From Neomegalonema sp. (GTDB lineage: Bacteria > Pseudomonadota > Alphaproteobacteria > Rhodobacterales > Rhodobacteraceae), in contig JALEGB010000001.1 in assembly GCA_022760355.1 (NCBI GenBank), positions 1-32,588 of the forward strand: a stretch of 32,588 nt of DNA, given 5' to 3'. Positions 16,920 through 26,072 of the stretch are shown here, in pieces. Position numbers and translations under genes: made by a program. Within the stretch, counting starts at the first letter, position 1. The number at the start of each line of letters is the position of its first letter. A model generated the notes under the pieces. It was not told the DNA's origin. It ran no database searches and saw only the letters and a list, made by a program, of their open reading frames with translations.

Positions 16920-17010
16920 TTTAGCGTTGCGGCAAGCGCTTTTAGCAAAATGTAACGAAAAATTAGGACAAAAATGTTTAAAAAAGCATTTTTAAGCATT
17001 TTTATTGCCA
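16920..17010. promoter_or_regulatory. AT-rich divergent promoter region
   Basis: These about 90 bases are strikingly AT-rich compared with all surrounding DNA and contain a direct repeat of AAGCATTTTT (around 16984-17003). They lie between the uncharacterised gene on the minus strand and the 139-aa gene on the plus strand, so they probably hold promoters and perhaps a nucleoid-protein binding site. No exact promoter is assigned. Confidence 0.4.
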
Positions 17011-17172
17011 ATGCATGGTAAGTCGTTCAGACTTCCAGTGCAGCAAAAGGATCCTCTGGTCGGGCAAGCGGAAAACCGCAGCGCCATCGACGCGCCGACC
17101 ATCGATCCCGGTGTCAGCTTTGCAGCTGATCAAAAGCGACATCGCCACCTTTTGGCCCTTGAGGGATCGAAG

Positions 17173-17592
17173 ATGTACGACGCACATCACCAGTCAGCGG
17201 AACCGCACCGCTTCACTGTCGAGCTGGACAGCGAAACGCGGAAAGCCGCGCGCGAGCACGCGACCGAGACCGAACTCGACGCCATTCAGGAGCGTCTGAG
17301 CCGCGAAGCAATGTCGGGCCACCAGCTCACCAATGCTCAGACATCGCTGTGGATCACCCTGTATCCGGACGCCGGCCACGCTGCGGACGCAGGCTACCCC
17401 CTGGCGGTTCTCTACCAGCTGGACGCAGCTGCAGGCCGCGTTCGGATCGATCGGATCGAGCCCGCCAACCCCGATTGCTTTAAAGCGAGCGACCTGCGCG
17501 GCCCCTCAGTGGTCCAGCGCTCCAACCAGGCCGTTGATGGCGGCGAATTGGCGGACCTGATCCAATCACTGCTGAAAGACCTCGGCCTCTAG
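17173..17592 (+). CDS. Uncharacterised 139-aa protein
   Basis: A soluble protein starting MYDAHHQSAEPHRFTVELDS and ending LADLIQSLLKDLGL, with no signal peptide or membrane segment. I do not recognise the family. The first half is charged and helical (ETRKAAREHATETELDAIQE); the middle has LWITLYPDAGHAADAGYPLA; the C-terminus is helical. The ATG at 17173 is chosen because GAGGGATCGAAG precedes it; the frame extends to 17005 into AT-rich intergenic DNA. It converges on arsJ with a strong hairpin between them. Confidence 0.6.
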   Translation: MYDAHHQSAEPHRFTVELDSETRKAAREHATETELDAIQERLSREAMSGHQLTNAQTSLWITLYPDAGHAADAGYPLAVLYQLDAAAGRVRIDRIEPANPDCFKASDLRGPSVVQRSNQAVDGGELADLIQSLLKDLGL

Positions 17593-17619
17593 GGCGCGAT
17601 CCGCACGCCGCACGATATT

Positions 17620-17641
17620 GCTCCGCCCAAAGGGGCGGAGC
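17620..17641. terminator. Hairpin between convergent genes
   Basis: GCTCCGCCC (17620-17628) and GGGCGGAGC (17633-17641) form a perfect 9-bp stem with a 4-base loop. It lies between the stops of the 139-aa gene and arsJ, and can serve both directions. No T-run is present, so it may act with another factor. Confidence 0.55.
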
Positions 17642-17662
17642 GGCGACCACCCGCCGCGTCGG

Positions 17663-18946
17663 TTAGGCCGCCGCCGCGCGCCGGGTCAGGCCCGTCGCCA
17701 TCAGCCAGCTCAGCCCGGCCATCAAGGCCGCAACGCCAAGACAAAGCGGCAGACCGCCAAACTGATAGCTGAGCCCCGAAAACAGCGTGCCGAGCAACCG
17801 GCCAACCGCGTTTGACATATAGTAAAAGCCGACATCCATCGTCACCCGCTCTCCTTTTGAGAAGGCGAGGATCAGATAGGAATGGACGGAGGAGTTCACA
17901 GCGAAAACGACGCCAAACGCCAGCAGCCCAACCACCAATAGGATCGTCAGCCAGTCGCTCGGCCCCGTCGCCGCAAGCGACGCAACGGCGAGGCACGCAG
18001 GGATCAGCGTCAGCACCCCAACCCAGATCCGCGCAAGGTCGACGATCTGGGGCAATGACTTTTCCCGCGCGCGCAAAATTCTTGGCGCCGCCGCCTGCAC
18101 CGCGCCGTATCCAAGGATCCAAACCGCCATAAACGCGCCGATCAGAAAGAACGCGTCGCGGTTGCCCGCCGCTGAGCCATCCGACAGCACGCTGTAAAAA
18201 TAGATCGGTATGCCGACCACGAACCAGACGTCTCGCGCGCCGAACAGAAACACTCGCGCGGCCGAGAGCCAGTTGATGTTGGCGTCCTTCGAAAACACAT
18301 CCCGAAACGCCGCTTTCGCTTTGCCCTTCGGCAGCCCAGCCGGCATCAGCAGGACCGTGGCGAGGAAGATCACCGCCAACGTCGCCGCCATCGCCAGTAC
18401 GGACGCCTCAAACCCCGCCAGCGCCAGCAGAACGGCGCCCAGCAGAAATCCGACGCCCTTCACCGCATTCTTCGAGCCTGTCAGCAGCGCGACCCACCGG
18501 AACAGCTGCCCCTGCGCCTCCTCGGGCACCAGCACCTTTACCGCGCTTTTGGAGCTCATCTTCGTCAGGTCCTTGGCGACGCCCGACAGCGCCTGAACCC
18601 CCATCACAAACGCGACCGACGTCCAAAGCGCCCAGCTTTCATCCAGCTGCGCCAACGCGATCAACGCCGCGATCTGTATCAACAGCCCGCTATAGAGGGT
18701 CCGCGTAAGCCCAAAACGCGCAGCGATCCAACCGGCGGACAGGTTGGTGACAACGCCCATCAGCTCATAGCCGAGGAAGAGATAGGCGAGCTGCACCGGT
18801 GAAAAACCGAGCTCATGGAAATGCAGCAGCACCAACATGCGCAGCGCGCCGTCAGTAAGCATAAAGGCCCAGTAGCCCAGCGTCACAACGATATAAGCGC
18901 CAACCGCATTTGAAGGTTTGCCCGCGCTGCTCTGCACCGTCGACAT
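17663..18946 (-). CDS. arsJ: Organoarsenical efflux MFS transporter ArsJ
   Basis: A 427-aa major facilitator protein with about 12 membrane segments that matches ArsJ, which exports 1-arseno-3-phosphoglycerate. Recognisable features are TLGYWAFMLTDGALRMLVLL near residues 32-51, LAYLFLGYELMGVVTNLSAG, MGVQALSGVAKDLTKMSSKS, and FLFGARDVWFVVGIPIYFYS. The ATG at 18946 follows AAGGGAGCAAGG. It begins 20 bp after the stop of a GAPDH gene; this pairing is the known two-step arsenate pathway, where GAPDH makes the unstable arsenylated product and ArsJ exports it, removing arsenate. No arsR regulator or arsenate reductase gene is seen nearby. Confidence 0.93.
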   Translation of the reverse strand: MSTVQSSAGKPSNAVGAYIVVTLGYWAFMLTDGALRMLVLLHFHELGFSPVQLAYLFLGYELMGVVTNLSAGWIAARFGLTRTLYSGLLIQIAALIALAQLDESWALWTSVAFVMGVQALSGVAKDLTKMSSKSAVKVLVPEEAQGQLFRWVALLTGSKNAVKGVGFLLGAVLLALAGFEASVLAMAATLAVIFLATVLLMPAGLPKGKAKAAFRDVFSKDANINWLSAARVFLFGARDVWFVVGIPIYFYSVLSDGSAAGNRDAFFLIGAFMAVWILGYGAVQAAAPRILRAREKSLPQIVDLARIWVGVLTLIPACLAVASLAATGPSDWLTILLVVGLLAFGVVFAVNSSVHSYLILAFSKGERVTMDVGFYYMSNAVGRLLGTLFSGLSYQFGGLPLCLGVAALMAGLSWLMATGLTRRAAAA

Positions 18947-18966
18947 CGGCCTTGCTCCCTTCGCCG

Positions 18967-19977
18967 TTACAGCGACGCGGCGACCATCCGCGTCACGTCA
19001 GCCAAACGCCATGAATAGGCCAGCTCATTGTCATACCAAGCGTAGACCTTCAGCTGCGTTCCATTCACGACCATGGTCATGCCGGCATCCACGATGGCCG
19101 AGCGACGGTCATTCACGTAGTCGGCCGACACCAGCGGCCGCTCCTCATAGCCAAGGATGCCCCGCAGCGGCCCCTCCGCGTAGCGTTTGAACAAGCTGTT
19201 GACTTCCTCGACGGTCGTTTCGCGCTTGAGCTCAAAAACGCAATCGGTCAGCGACGCGTTCAGCAGCGGAACTCGAACGGCGTGACCATTCAGCCGCCCT
19301 TTCAGCTCCGGATAGATCAGCGTAATCGCCGTCGCCGACCCCGTCGTCGTCGGGATCAACGAATTGAGCGCCGATCGCGCGCGCCGGAAATCCTTCGCCG
19401 GCTTATCAACCATTGTCTGAGTATTGGTCACGTCATGAATGGTGGTGATCGAACCATGAGAAACGCCGATCTCCTCATGCACGACCTTCACCACAGGGGC
19501 GAGGCAATTGGTGGTGCAGGACGCCGCAGTGATCAGATGATGCTGCGCCGGATCGTAGAGGTGATGATTAACGCCATAAACCAGATTGAGCGCCGGCTCG
19601 GTTTTCACAGGCGCCGAAACCACCACCTTCTTCACGCCGGCGTCGAAATAGGGCTGCGTCAGAGCGGTCGTTTTGAAATAGCCGGTGGCGTCGACAACGA
19701 TATCGACGCCAAGCTCGCGCAGCGGCAGCGCCTCGATGGACTTGCTGGTCATGGCCCGCATGCGCCGACCATTGATTGTCAGACTCTCCGCATCATGCGC
19801 GAACTCCGCCGCCCATCGACCATGCACGCTGTCGAACTCAAGCAGATGCGCGTAGAGTTCGGGGCTGCCGACCGCATCATTGATCAGCACGATCTCGCCG
19901 TCGAAACCGTCTTCAATCAGCGCCTGCAGCGCCAGCTTGCCAGACCGTCCCAGTCCGTTGAGTGCTAACTTCGGCAC
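18967..19977 (-). CDS. ArsJ-associated glyceraldehyde-3-phosphate dehydrogenase
   Basis: A 336-aa GAPDH. The N-terminal Rossmann motif [11 protein letters not shown] (4-14), catalytic Cys154 in [11 protein letters not shown], His181 in [10 protein letters not shown], and the C-terminal [12 protein letters not shown] are present. In this setting it most likely uses arsenate in place of phosphate, forming 1-arseno-3-phosphoglycerate for export by ArsJ. The start is a GTG at 19977 with GGGGAGAG upstream; the ORF is open further but without a better site. The arsenic role is inferred from the operon with arsJ; a purely glycolytic role is possible. Confidence 0.92.
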   Translation of the reverse strand: MPKLALNGLGRSGKLALQALIEDGFDGEIVLINDAVGSPELYAHLLEFDSVHGRWAAEFAHDAESLTINGRRMRAMTSKSIEALPLRELGVDIVVDATGYFKTTALTQPYFDAGVKKVVVSAPVKTEPALNLVYGVNHHLYDPAQHHLITAASCTTNCLAPVVKVVHEEIGVSHGSITTIHDVTNTQTMVDKPAKDFRRARSALNSLIPTTTGSATAITLIYPELKGRLNGHAVRVPLLNASLTDCVFELKRETTVEEVNSLFKRYAEGPLRGILGYEERPLVSADYVNDRRSAIVDAGMTMVVNGTQLKVYAWYDNELAYSWRLADVTRMVAASL

Positions 19978-20656
19978 GTGTCGCTCTCCCCTTTTCTCAT
20001 CATCGGCGGATGCGCGTAGCGTCGCCGCCCTAGTGTGACATGCGTCCGGCGGCCTGATTACGGCCGCGCGCGAATGCGCACACAGCCGCAAATACCCAAC
20101 GTATCCGCGAAAATGGGGGCATGGGACGCCAACAGATTGTATTTGCGGAAAAATAAATCCGGCCGCTAAGGCCCTGCATTCTAAACCGCCCGCCGCGTAT
20201 AGTCGGCTGCTCCAGCAGTGCAAAGAAAAATTCAAACGCGCCTGCTCCGGCGGCCAGCATCCAGACCAGCACTTTATTGGGCGTCAACGCATTATCCCGC
20301 CGCCAGCCCCCTCTATACCTTCGGCGACTTTGCGTTCCTTGAAGCAGTTCAGATGATGGCTGGCGAGCCCACCCATCACCCCCACTCTCATCTTTTCGCC
20401 GATTGGTCCGACAGTACAAACGGCCGATCTGCATCACCTTATCCAACGAATAGATGCGCTTAACATTGGGGCGGGACGATCGAGAAACCGGCCATGCAAG
20501 CTCGTGCGCGACGCGCAAATGGTCACGATCCGCCCGAAAAGGTCGGATCGTCTCGCAACCAGAAGATCCTGAGCGCCGCCCGGAACATTTGGTCGGGTCG
20601 CCATTCGAAAATGGTCGCCTTTCCCCATGCGCTTTTCCAGTACGAGGCGCACCGAC
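19978..20656. other. 680-bp region without a supported gene
   Basis: Between the GAPDH start and the DUF442 stop. Several short open frames exist on both strands (for example 20030-20518 minus, 20494-20721 plus) but none has a convincing start, ribosome-binding site or recognisable product. One minus-strand stretch (around 20230-20290) encodes a hydrophobic segment ([18 protein letters not shown]), and the region may be a decayed gene. It must also hold the promoter for the GAPDH-arsJ pair. No arsR-type gene was found in it. Confidence 0.4.
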
Positions 20657-21070
20657 CTATTCGAGGTGCCCGCGCAAGGCCGAAAGATCGAAACCGGCGT
20701 CGCCGGCGGCGCTCAGAATAGTGTCGGCAGGCAGGGTCCCGGCCTGCGCCAACGCCCATAGCGCGGTCGAGCGCATCCCGCCGGCGCAATAGGCGAGGAC
20801 CGGCGCCGATGAGCCGGCCAGCGCCTCTTTCAACGCATCGACCAGCTCCACTTCAAACCGACCATTGACGACAGGGATGTAGAAGGCCTGCATGCCCGCC
20901 TCCTCAGCCGCCTTCATCATCGCCTTATGGCTCGGCTGGCCGGGCGCTTCGCCGTCAGGGCGGTTGATCACCAACGTTTTCACGCCCGCTTCAGCGGCCT
21001 TGGCGATATCGGCTGGCGCCAACTGGCCAGAGACGAAGTAGGTCGGCGTCACTTGCCGGAACTGCGCCAT
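20657..21070 (-). CDS. DUF442 / beta-lactamase-hydrolase-like phosphatase-fold protein
   Basis: A 137-aa protein of the TIGR01244/DUF442 family, related to protein tyrosine phosphatases and found as a domain of the sulfur-detoxifying Blh proteins. The active-site loop is AYCAGGMRSTALWA with the nucleophilic cysteine, and the N-terminal TPTYFVSGQLAPADIAKAAE and LVINRPDGEAPGQPS are typical. The ATG at 21070 has GGAG seven bases upstream; a TTG at 21082 is less likely. It is divergent from ccdA and a thioredoxin gene, which suggests a shared thiol or sulfide stress role (inference). Confidence 0.85.
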   Translation of the reverse strand: MAQFRQVTPTYFVSGQLAPADIAKAAEAGVKTLVINRPDGEAPGQPSHKAMMKAAEEAGMQAFYIPVVNGRFEVELVDALKEALAGSSAPVLAYCAGGMRSTALWALAQAGTLPADTILSAAGDAGFDLSALRGHLE

Positions 21071-21200
21071 TGGGTGCTCCAAATCTCGCGGGCGACGCCA
21101 ATCGTCGACCTTCGCACCCGCAAAAAAACGATCTGGCCGCCGCCTCGTCCACCTTTTTCTCGCCCATCCGCATCTGCACGCCTTCTCACACGCCGCTAAC

Positions 21201-21222
21201 GCTGACGTGACGGATCGTCAGC
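21201..21222. promoter_or_regulatory. Inverted repeat in the DUF442/ccdA divergent region
   Basis: GCTGACG (21201-21207) and CGTCAGC (21216-21222) form a 7-bp inverted repeat with an 8-base spacer, in the 221-bp gap between two divergent genes. It could bind a regulator controlling both sides. No regulator gene lies next to it. Confidence 0.4.
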
Positions 21223-21291
21223 GCCGCCCCTCCTGCCCCGCGGCGGCGTCCGCGCTACACTACTGGAAATGGAATAGTTGGAGTCGCCGTT

Positions 21292-22029
21292 TTGGAACTC
21301 GTTTTTGCATATGGCGCAGGCCTGTTGACCCTCATTAATCCCTGCGTGCTGCCGATCTTGCCGATTGTTCTGGCGTCAGCGCTGAATGCGGATCGACGCG
21401 GGCCGCTCGCGCTCGCGGCGGGTATGGGCGTCACCTTCGTCGCGCTCGGCGTTGGCGTGACGGCTTTTGGCGCGGCGCTGGGGCTGGATGAGGAACTGGT
21501 TGTTCAAGCCGCTGCGGTGATGATGATCTTATTCGGCGTCATCCTCCTGACCCCGCGTCTCGGCGAGGCGTTCGCCTCCGCCACCGCCGGCGTCGCGAGC
21601 CGTGCGGATATGCAGCTGAACGAAGTGGAGACGCCAGACCTGCGCGGCCAGTTCGTCACTGGCGCGCTGCTCGGAGCGGTTTGGTCCCCTTGCATCGGGC
21701 CGACTCTCGGCGGCGCCATCGGCATCGCCAGCGCAGCCGCCGCAAGCGACGGGCTCGCGCTCGCCGATCTCCTCTGGGCGGCGGCCATCATGACGGCCTT
21801 CGCCCTAGGCGTCGCCACCCTGATCATCGGCCTCAGCCTCGGCGCCCGCGAGGCGATCCGGGCCCGCGCCAACAAGCTGCGCGGCCTCGCCGAGCGCTCA
21901 AAGCCCATCCTCGGCGCGACGCTGCTCACTGTCGGCGTCGTCATGTTGTTCGGCCTCTACCGGCCGATCGAAGCTTGGCTGGTTCAGAACCTCCCCAGCT
22001 GGCTCGTTGACCTCAGCGTATCCCTGTAA
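21292..22029 (+). CDS. ccdA: CcdA-family cytochrome c biogenesis / thiol-reductant transporter
   Basis: A 245-aa membrane protein of the DsbD-beta/CcdA family with about six membrane segments that carries electrons from cytoplasmic thioredoxin to periplasmic thiol proteins. The two redox cysteines are visible in LLTLINPCVLPILPIVL (about residue 17) and GAVWSPCIGPTLGGAIG (about 136). The start is a TTG at 21292, with GTTGGAG upstream and no better ATG. It is followed 27 bp later by a periplasmic thioredoxin gene, its probable partner. Confidence 0.9.
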   Translation: MELVFAYGAGLLTLINPCVLPILPIVLASALNADRRGPLALAAGMGVTFVALGVGVTAFGAALGLDEELVVQAAAVMMILFGVILLTPRLGEAFASATAGVASRADMQLNEVETPDLRGQFVTGALLGAVWSPCIGPTLGGAIGIASAAAASDGLALADLLWAAAIMTAFALGVATLIIGLSLGAREAIRARANKLRGLAERSKPILGATLLTVGVVMLFGLYRPIEAWLVQNLPSWLVDLSVSL

Positions 22030-22056
22030 CACCGCCTCCCAGATAGGAGAGAGACC

Positions 22057-22482
22057 ATGATCCGCCGTAGTTTCTTCCGCGCCCTTCTCGCCGCCGCCGG
22101 CGCAACCGCGCTTGCGCTTCTGCTGCTTATCCCGTCGCCGGGCAAAGCTGGCGAAACAGTCGACTACAAACCAGGCGTCATTAAAGAGGCGCTCGCCACC
22201 GGCAAAGCCGTGCTGGTCGACTACGCCGCCGACTGGTGCTCAACCTGCGCCGCTCAGCATCGCGTTATCGGCGCGCTGCGTGAGGAAAATCCAGCGTACG
22301 ATAAAAAGATCATCTTCGTCCGCGTGGACTGGGACGATTATCGCCGGCACGAAGTGACCAAATCGCGCCGCATCCCGCGCCGCTCGACCTTGGTGCTGCT
22401 GAAGGGAGACGCCGAGCTGGGCCGCCTGATCGCCAGCACGCGCAAAGACACGATCCGCTCTCTGCTGGAGAAGGGCCTCTAA
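22057..22482 (+). CDS. Periplasmic thioredoxin-family protein
   Basis: A 141-aa thioredoxin-fold protein with an N-terminal signal sequence or anchor (RSFFRALLAAAGATALALLL) and the redox motif DWCSTCAAQH near residues 60-69. The region YDKKIIFVRVDWDDYRRHEV and RRIPRRSTLVLL contains the usual cis-proline strand, so the fold looks complete. AGGAGAGAGACC precedes the ATG. It probably receives electrons from the CcdA protein encoded just upstream. Its stop shares the bases CTAA with the stop of the convergent transglutaminase gene. Confidence 0.88.
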   Translation: MIRRSFFRALLAAAGATALALLLLIPSPGKAGETVDYKPGVIKEALATGKAVLVDYAADWCSTCAAQHRVIGALREENPAYDKKIIFVRVDWDDYRRHEVTKSRRIPRRSTLVLLKGDAELGRLIASTRKDTIRSLLEKGL

Positions 22483-23384
22483 TCGGCCTTTGACAGCTCG
22501 GTCGATGTCTGCTCCGGCGCGACATCGACCGACACCGCAACGCTATGATCGCCGCCGCCAAGCAGCACGCCTGAAATTGGACTGACATCATCAAAGTCGC
22601 GGCCATAGGCGACCGTCACATGATCCGGCGAGTTGATCAGATTATTGGTTGGATCGAAATCGACCCAGCCAATTTCCGGCGCCCACACCGAAAACCAAGC
22701 GTGTGACGCGTCCGCCCCCACCAGCCGTTCCTGACCTTCCGGCGGTATCGTACGGATATACCCGCTAACATACCGGGCCGGCAGCCCCAACGCGCGCAAT
22801 GTTGAAATCGCCACCTGTGCGAAATCCTGGCAGACCCCAGAACGCTGCTCCAACACTTGTTCCACCGGCGTGGAAACACTGGTTGCGCTTGGATCAAAGT
22901 TGAAGTCCTCAAAGATCCGCGTCATCACGGATTGCGCCGCCTCCAGGATAGGCGCTCCGGGTTTAATCGTCTCCAATGCGAATTTGCGCGCAGCCAGGCT
23001 CGACGGGATAGCGCGGGAGGGGACGGCAAAATCCAGAACACTGCGATCAAAGCCATCAGCGGCGCCCAAACGGCGCTCGGCCAAAAGCTCCCATGCAGGC
23101 CCCGCGTCCAACGCCGGAGCCTCATTCGCCCGCACCATCACATCCGAAGTTGCGGTGACCGACATCTCCTGATGCTCAGCCTCCAACATGATTTCAACAA
23201 CGCGATTGCCGAAATAATCGGTCCAGTCGTTCTTCGCCGCTGGGATGGGCTGAATCAACAGCCCGTGCCGCGCAACATCCTGTGTCGGCGTTTCACGCGG
23301 CGCGAGAAACAGAAGGTGGCGCGAATGCACGACCGGGCTGGAATAGGAATATGCGGTTCGATGCGTAATTCGATATGCCGACAT
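22479..23384 (-). CDS. Transglutaminase-like cysteine protease
   Basis: A 301-aa protein with the bacterial transglutaminase N-terminal beta domain (starting YRITHRTAYSYSSPV) and the transglutaminase core. The catalytic triad is Cys185 in RSGVCQDFAQ, His228 in ASHAWFSVW, and Asp244 in WVDFDPTNN. Such proteins cleave or form peptide or isopeptide bonds. It is the last gene of a five-gene operon, beginning 5 bp after the ATP-grasp/alpha-E fusion gene stop. The substrate is probably the product made by those ligases (established for the operon type only as prediction). Confidence 0.93.
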   Translation of the reverse strand: MSAYRITHRTAYSYSSPVVHSRHLLFLAPRETPTQDVARHGLLIQPIPAAKNDWTDYFGNRVVEIMLEAEHQEMSVTATSDVMVRANEAPALDAGPAWELLAERRLGAADGFDRSVLDFAVPSRAIPSSLAARKFALETIKPGAPILEAAQSVMTRIFEDFNFDPSATSVSTPVEQVLEQRSGVCQDFAQVAISTLRALGLPARYVSGYIRTIPPEGQERLVGADASHAWFSVWAPEIGWVDFDPTNNLINSPDHVTVAYGRDFDDVSPISGVLLGGGDHSVAVSVDVAPEQTSTELSKAD

Positions 23385-23389
23385 AGCGA

Positions 23390-26038
23390 TCAGAGCGTTG
23401 TCCTCGGCCGTAGGCGGCGCGGCGCCTCATCAGCGAGGCTGAAATACTGGCGCGAAACCATTTCCGACAATTTAGGCAGACCATTGATAAGCTCGCGTAA
23501 AAATGCGCCCAACGCGGCGCGCGCGCCATTTTCATCGACCGTACATAAGGCGTCGATATCAGCGAGCCGCACCTTGGTGAGAAGATCCAGGGCCAAGCGC
23601 TGATCCGGCGCCCGCGCCGCATCTTCGTCCGACTTTGGAAACGCCTGAATATGCTCCAAACAAAGGGCGAGTTGATAGGCGAGACTACGCGGATTGCTCT
23701 CCTCAATCATAACCAGATCAAGCACGCGCGATATTTCAGGCCCGAATCGATAATGCGCACGATAGGTTAGAGCGCTATCCACCACCGACAACACAAAGGC
23801 GAGATCGCCGCGCTCGGTTTCCGGCGCTTCAACCTTTTCGAACAGCGCCAACAGCAACTCACACTGATTATGCGCCCGCTCAATCCGGCGACCAAGATCC
23901 AGAAAGCGCCACCCCAGATCGCGCGTCAGGTTTTCATAGGTCAAGCCTGAGAAGGCGGTTAGGTCGCGCAGTCGGGCCTCGCAGGCCTCTATTACTTCAA
24001 GCGATGCAACGGGATAAGCGCAGGCGCCCTCCCCAGACGGGCAGCCCGGACAGGACAGGCCATCCACCGTCAGCGAACTCAAGATGCTCCAGCTTTCGCT
24101 CGATAGCCGGTCGCGGTTGCGGGCGGCGGCCGAGCGCAGAGAGGCGAAAGTAGAGGCCAAACCATAGCCGCGCCCGTCTCGCCCACACACGGCGCAAACG
24201 GCGGCGGCCAACGGCCAATCGGCCACATTGGCGTCCGGCTCGTCCTTTGAGACCAGATAAGCGAGCGCGCGGGATGGACGACCGGAGTCGCGACTGTCCC
24301 CAAGATCGGAGCCCGTGTCGGTCAAAGACTCCCGCAAGATGCGCAGTATCGCATCCGCCCGTCCGCAATAGCGCCCGACCCAAAACAGATCATCAGCCAC
24401 GCGGCTTTGCACTTCGCGCTGAGCGCGGAAGCTGGTCCGCGTCGTCGCGGCGATACGGCTCAAACTCACCGCGGGGTTCGGCGGCGCGTCGCCAATCACC
24501 CAGACATCCCTTGAGTAGGCGTTGCGCGCGCTGAGGCCCACCGCGGCGTCCACGTCGATATTTAAGCCAACGCCGCCCGGCATCACGACCGGCGTATCCC
24601 CATCCAGCAGCACATAGGCGCGCAGGGCGTAGGGGGCGGGCCGAAGCTCCCGCCCCGTCCAGCTCGGCGCCGTGGCCAGCCCCTGCGGCTGCTCAGCCAC
24701 ATAGGCGGCGCCATCCATTTCAAGCCGCTGGACCAATTCTGCACGTTCTTCGCCGTCCAGAACCGACGCGCGCCGCCCCTCACGCGCTTGCCCAGGCCGC
24801 CCGGCGCCCTCAAACGCGTCGTAGACAACATAAGAATCGAGATCCGCCAGCACCGCTTCGCGGATCGCGCGCTGGCCCAGCCATAATCTCGGGGAGTCTG
24901 GCGCGACCAACTCCTCCCCCAGCAGACAACCGGCGATGGCGCGCAAAAACGGCGACAGCCCCCGGTTTTCAATGACCGACGCGCCCAAACCGTTCGCAAC
25001 AAGCCCGGCGTTCGCCTTAACGGCGCGCACCAAGCCCGCAGGGCCGTCAAACCCATCCGGGGCCAGCTCCAACGGATCGGACCTGACGCCTTCAACGCCG
25101 CGGAGGATGAGGTCGACCCGCTGCAGCCCGTGGACCGTTTTAAAATACACCCGATCATCCAGCACCCGCAAATCCGCGCCTTCAACCCGTTGATAGCCGA
25201 GATACCGCGCGAGATAAGCATGGCCGATAAAGCCGGGCGTGCTGGAGCCGCCGGCAAGCAGCGCGATCCGAGGGTCGTCCGTTTTGGCGCGCGTCGCCAG
25301 CACATCGCCCATGCGCTGAAAAAAAGAGCCGATCCGCAGCGCCTGCGAGCTGCGGAACAAATCCCCGGCGATTTCCGCCATCACCATACGGTTGGCGATG
25401 ACGTAACCATGCCCAGCCGTGGTTTCCGCATGCGCATCGAGCACCCGCCACTCGCCGCTCGGCGAGCGGGCGAAGTCGAGCGCCAGCATTGTCAATCCCA
25501 CCGCCTCAGGCGCGGCGCCGAACAGCGGGCGCACGTAACGCGGATCCCGCAAGATGACTTCAGGCGGCAACACGCCGCCCGCGAACAGCCGTTGCTCGCC
25601 ATAAAGATCGGCCAGCAGAGCGGCGTATAAGCGCGCCCGCTGCGTCGCCGCTGCTTCGATTTTTCGCCATTCATCCAGCGAAATCGCCAATGGCGCAATA
25701 TCGAGCCGCCAGGGGATCGCCCCCGCGCGCGGCTCGCTAAATTGATCGCTTAAGATCTGTTCCGCTCGGGCGGCGTGATGCGCCAGCTCCTCCGGCTGAT
25801 GCCGATCGAACCACTGCGAAACGGCGCGCCATGAGCCTCGCAGCTCCCCATCAGCGCCGACCATCTCATCAAAGACGCCGCTCCGCGACACGTAGCCATT
25901 ATGGCCCGCCGAATGCGCGCGAGACGCGTCGCGGTCGAGTTTTGCTGTCATGCTCGTTAAAGACTTTGCATCGCCATCCACAGGGTTTTCTACACCGAAT
26001 CGCCCAAGAGGGCGCAACAAAAACCGCCAAACAGACAT
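23390..26038 (-). CDS. Circularly permuted ATP-grasp fused to alpha-E domain
   Basis: An 882-aa fusion. Residues about 60-515 are a type 2 circularly permuted ATP-grasp domain (WRAVSQWFDRHQPEELAHHA, VEGADLRVLDDRVYFKTVHG, ALRAYVLLDGDTPVVMPGGV), and about 540-875 are an alpha-E domain (SRVADDLFWVGRYCGRADAI; LTRDLGWRFLDLGRRIERAH). The family is predicted to form amide bonds in a peptide-like product. In the place where the stand-alone ATP-grasp reads LEDNARTPSGVSYVVENR this protein reads LDAHAETTAGHGYVIANR, so acidic and asparagine positions are lost and it may be inactive or regulatory. The ATG at 26038 has AAGGGG six to eight bases upstream. A Cys-rich stretch (AVCAVCGR and SCPGCPSGEGAC) lies in the alpha-E part. 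Confidence 0.9.
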   Translation of the reverse strand: MSVWRFLLRPLGRFGVENPVDGDAKSLTSMTAKLDRDASRAHSAGHNGYVSRSGVFDEMVGADGELRGSWRAVSQWFDRHQPEELAHHAARAEQILSDQFSEPRAGAIPWRLDIAPLAISLDEWRKIEAAATQRARLYAALLADLYGEQRLFAGGVLPPEVILRDPRYVRPLFGAAPEAVGLTMLALDFARSPSGEWRVLDAHAETTAGHGYVIANRMVMAEIAGDLFRSSQALRIGSFFQRMGDVLATRAKTDDPRIALLAGGSSTPGFIGHAYLARYLGYQRVEGADLRVLDDRVYFKTVHGLQRVDLILRGVEGVRSDPLELAPDGFDGPAGLVRAVKANAGLVANGLGASVIENRGLSPFLRAIAGCLLGEELVAPDSPRLWLGQRAIREAVLADLDSYVVYDAFEGAGRPGQAREGRRASVLDGEERAELVQRLEMDGAAYVAEQPQGLATAPSWTGRELRPAPYALRAYVLLDGDTPVVMPGGVGLNIDVDAAVGLSARNAYSRDVWVIGDAPPNPAVSLSRIAATTRTSFRAQREVQSRVADDLFWVGRYCGRADAILRILRESLTDTGSDLGDSRDSGRPSRALAYLVSKDEPDANVADWPLAAAVCAVCGRDGRGYGLASTFASLRSAAARNRDRLSSESWSILSSLTVDGLSCPGCPSGEGACAYPVASLEVIEACEARLRDLTAFSGLTYENLTRDLGWRFLDLGRRIERAHNQCELLLALFEKVEAPETERGDLAFVLSVVDSALTYRAHYRFGPEISRVLDLVMIEESNPRSLAYQLALCLEHIQAFPKSDEDAARAPDQRLALDLLTKVRLADIDALCTVDENGARAALGAFLRELINGLPKLSEMVSRQYFSLADEAPRRLRPRTTL

Positions 26039-26072
26039 TCTGCGCCCCTTGTGCGACGGCGATGCGCAGTCA

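Noticed and set aside
20218-20463. 81-aa plus-strand ORF in the 680-bp gap
   Set aside because: No ribosome-binding site, no recognisable sequence and competing frames on both strands; not supported as a gene.
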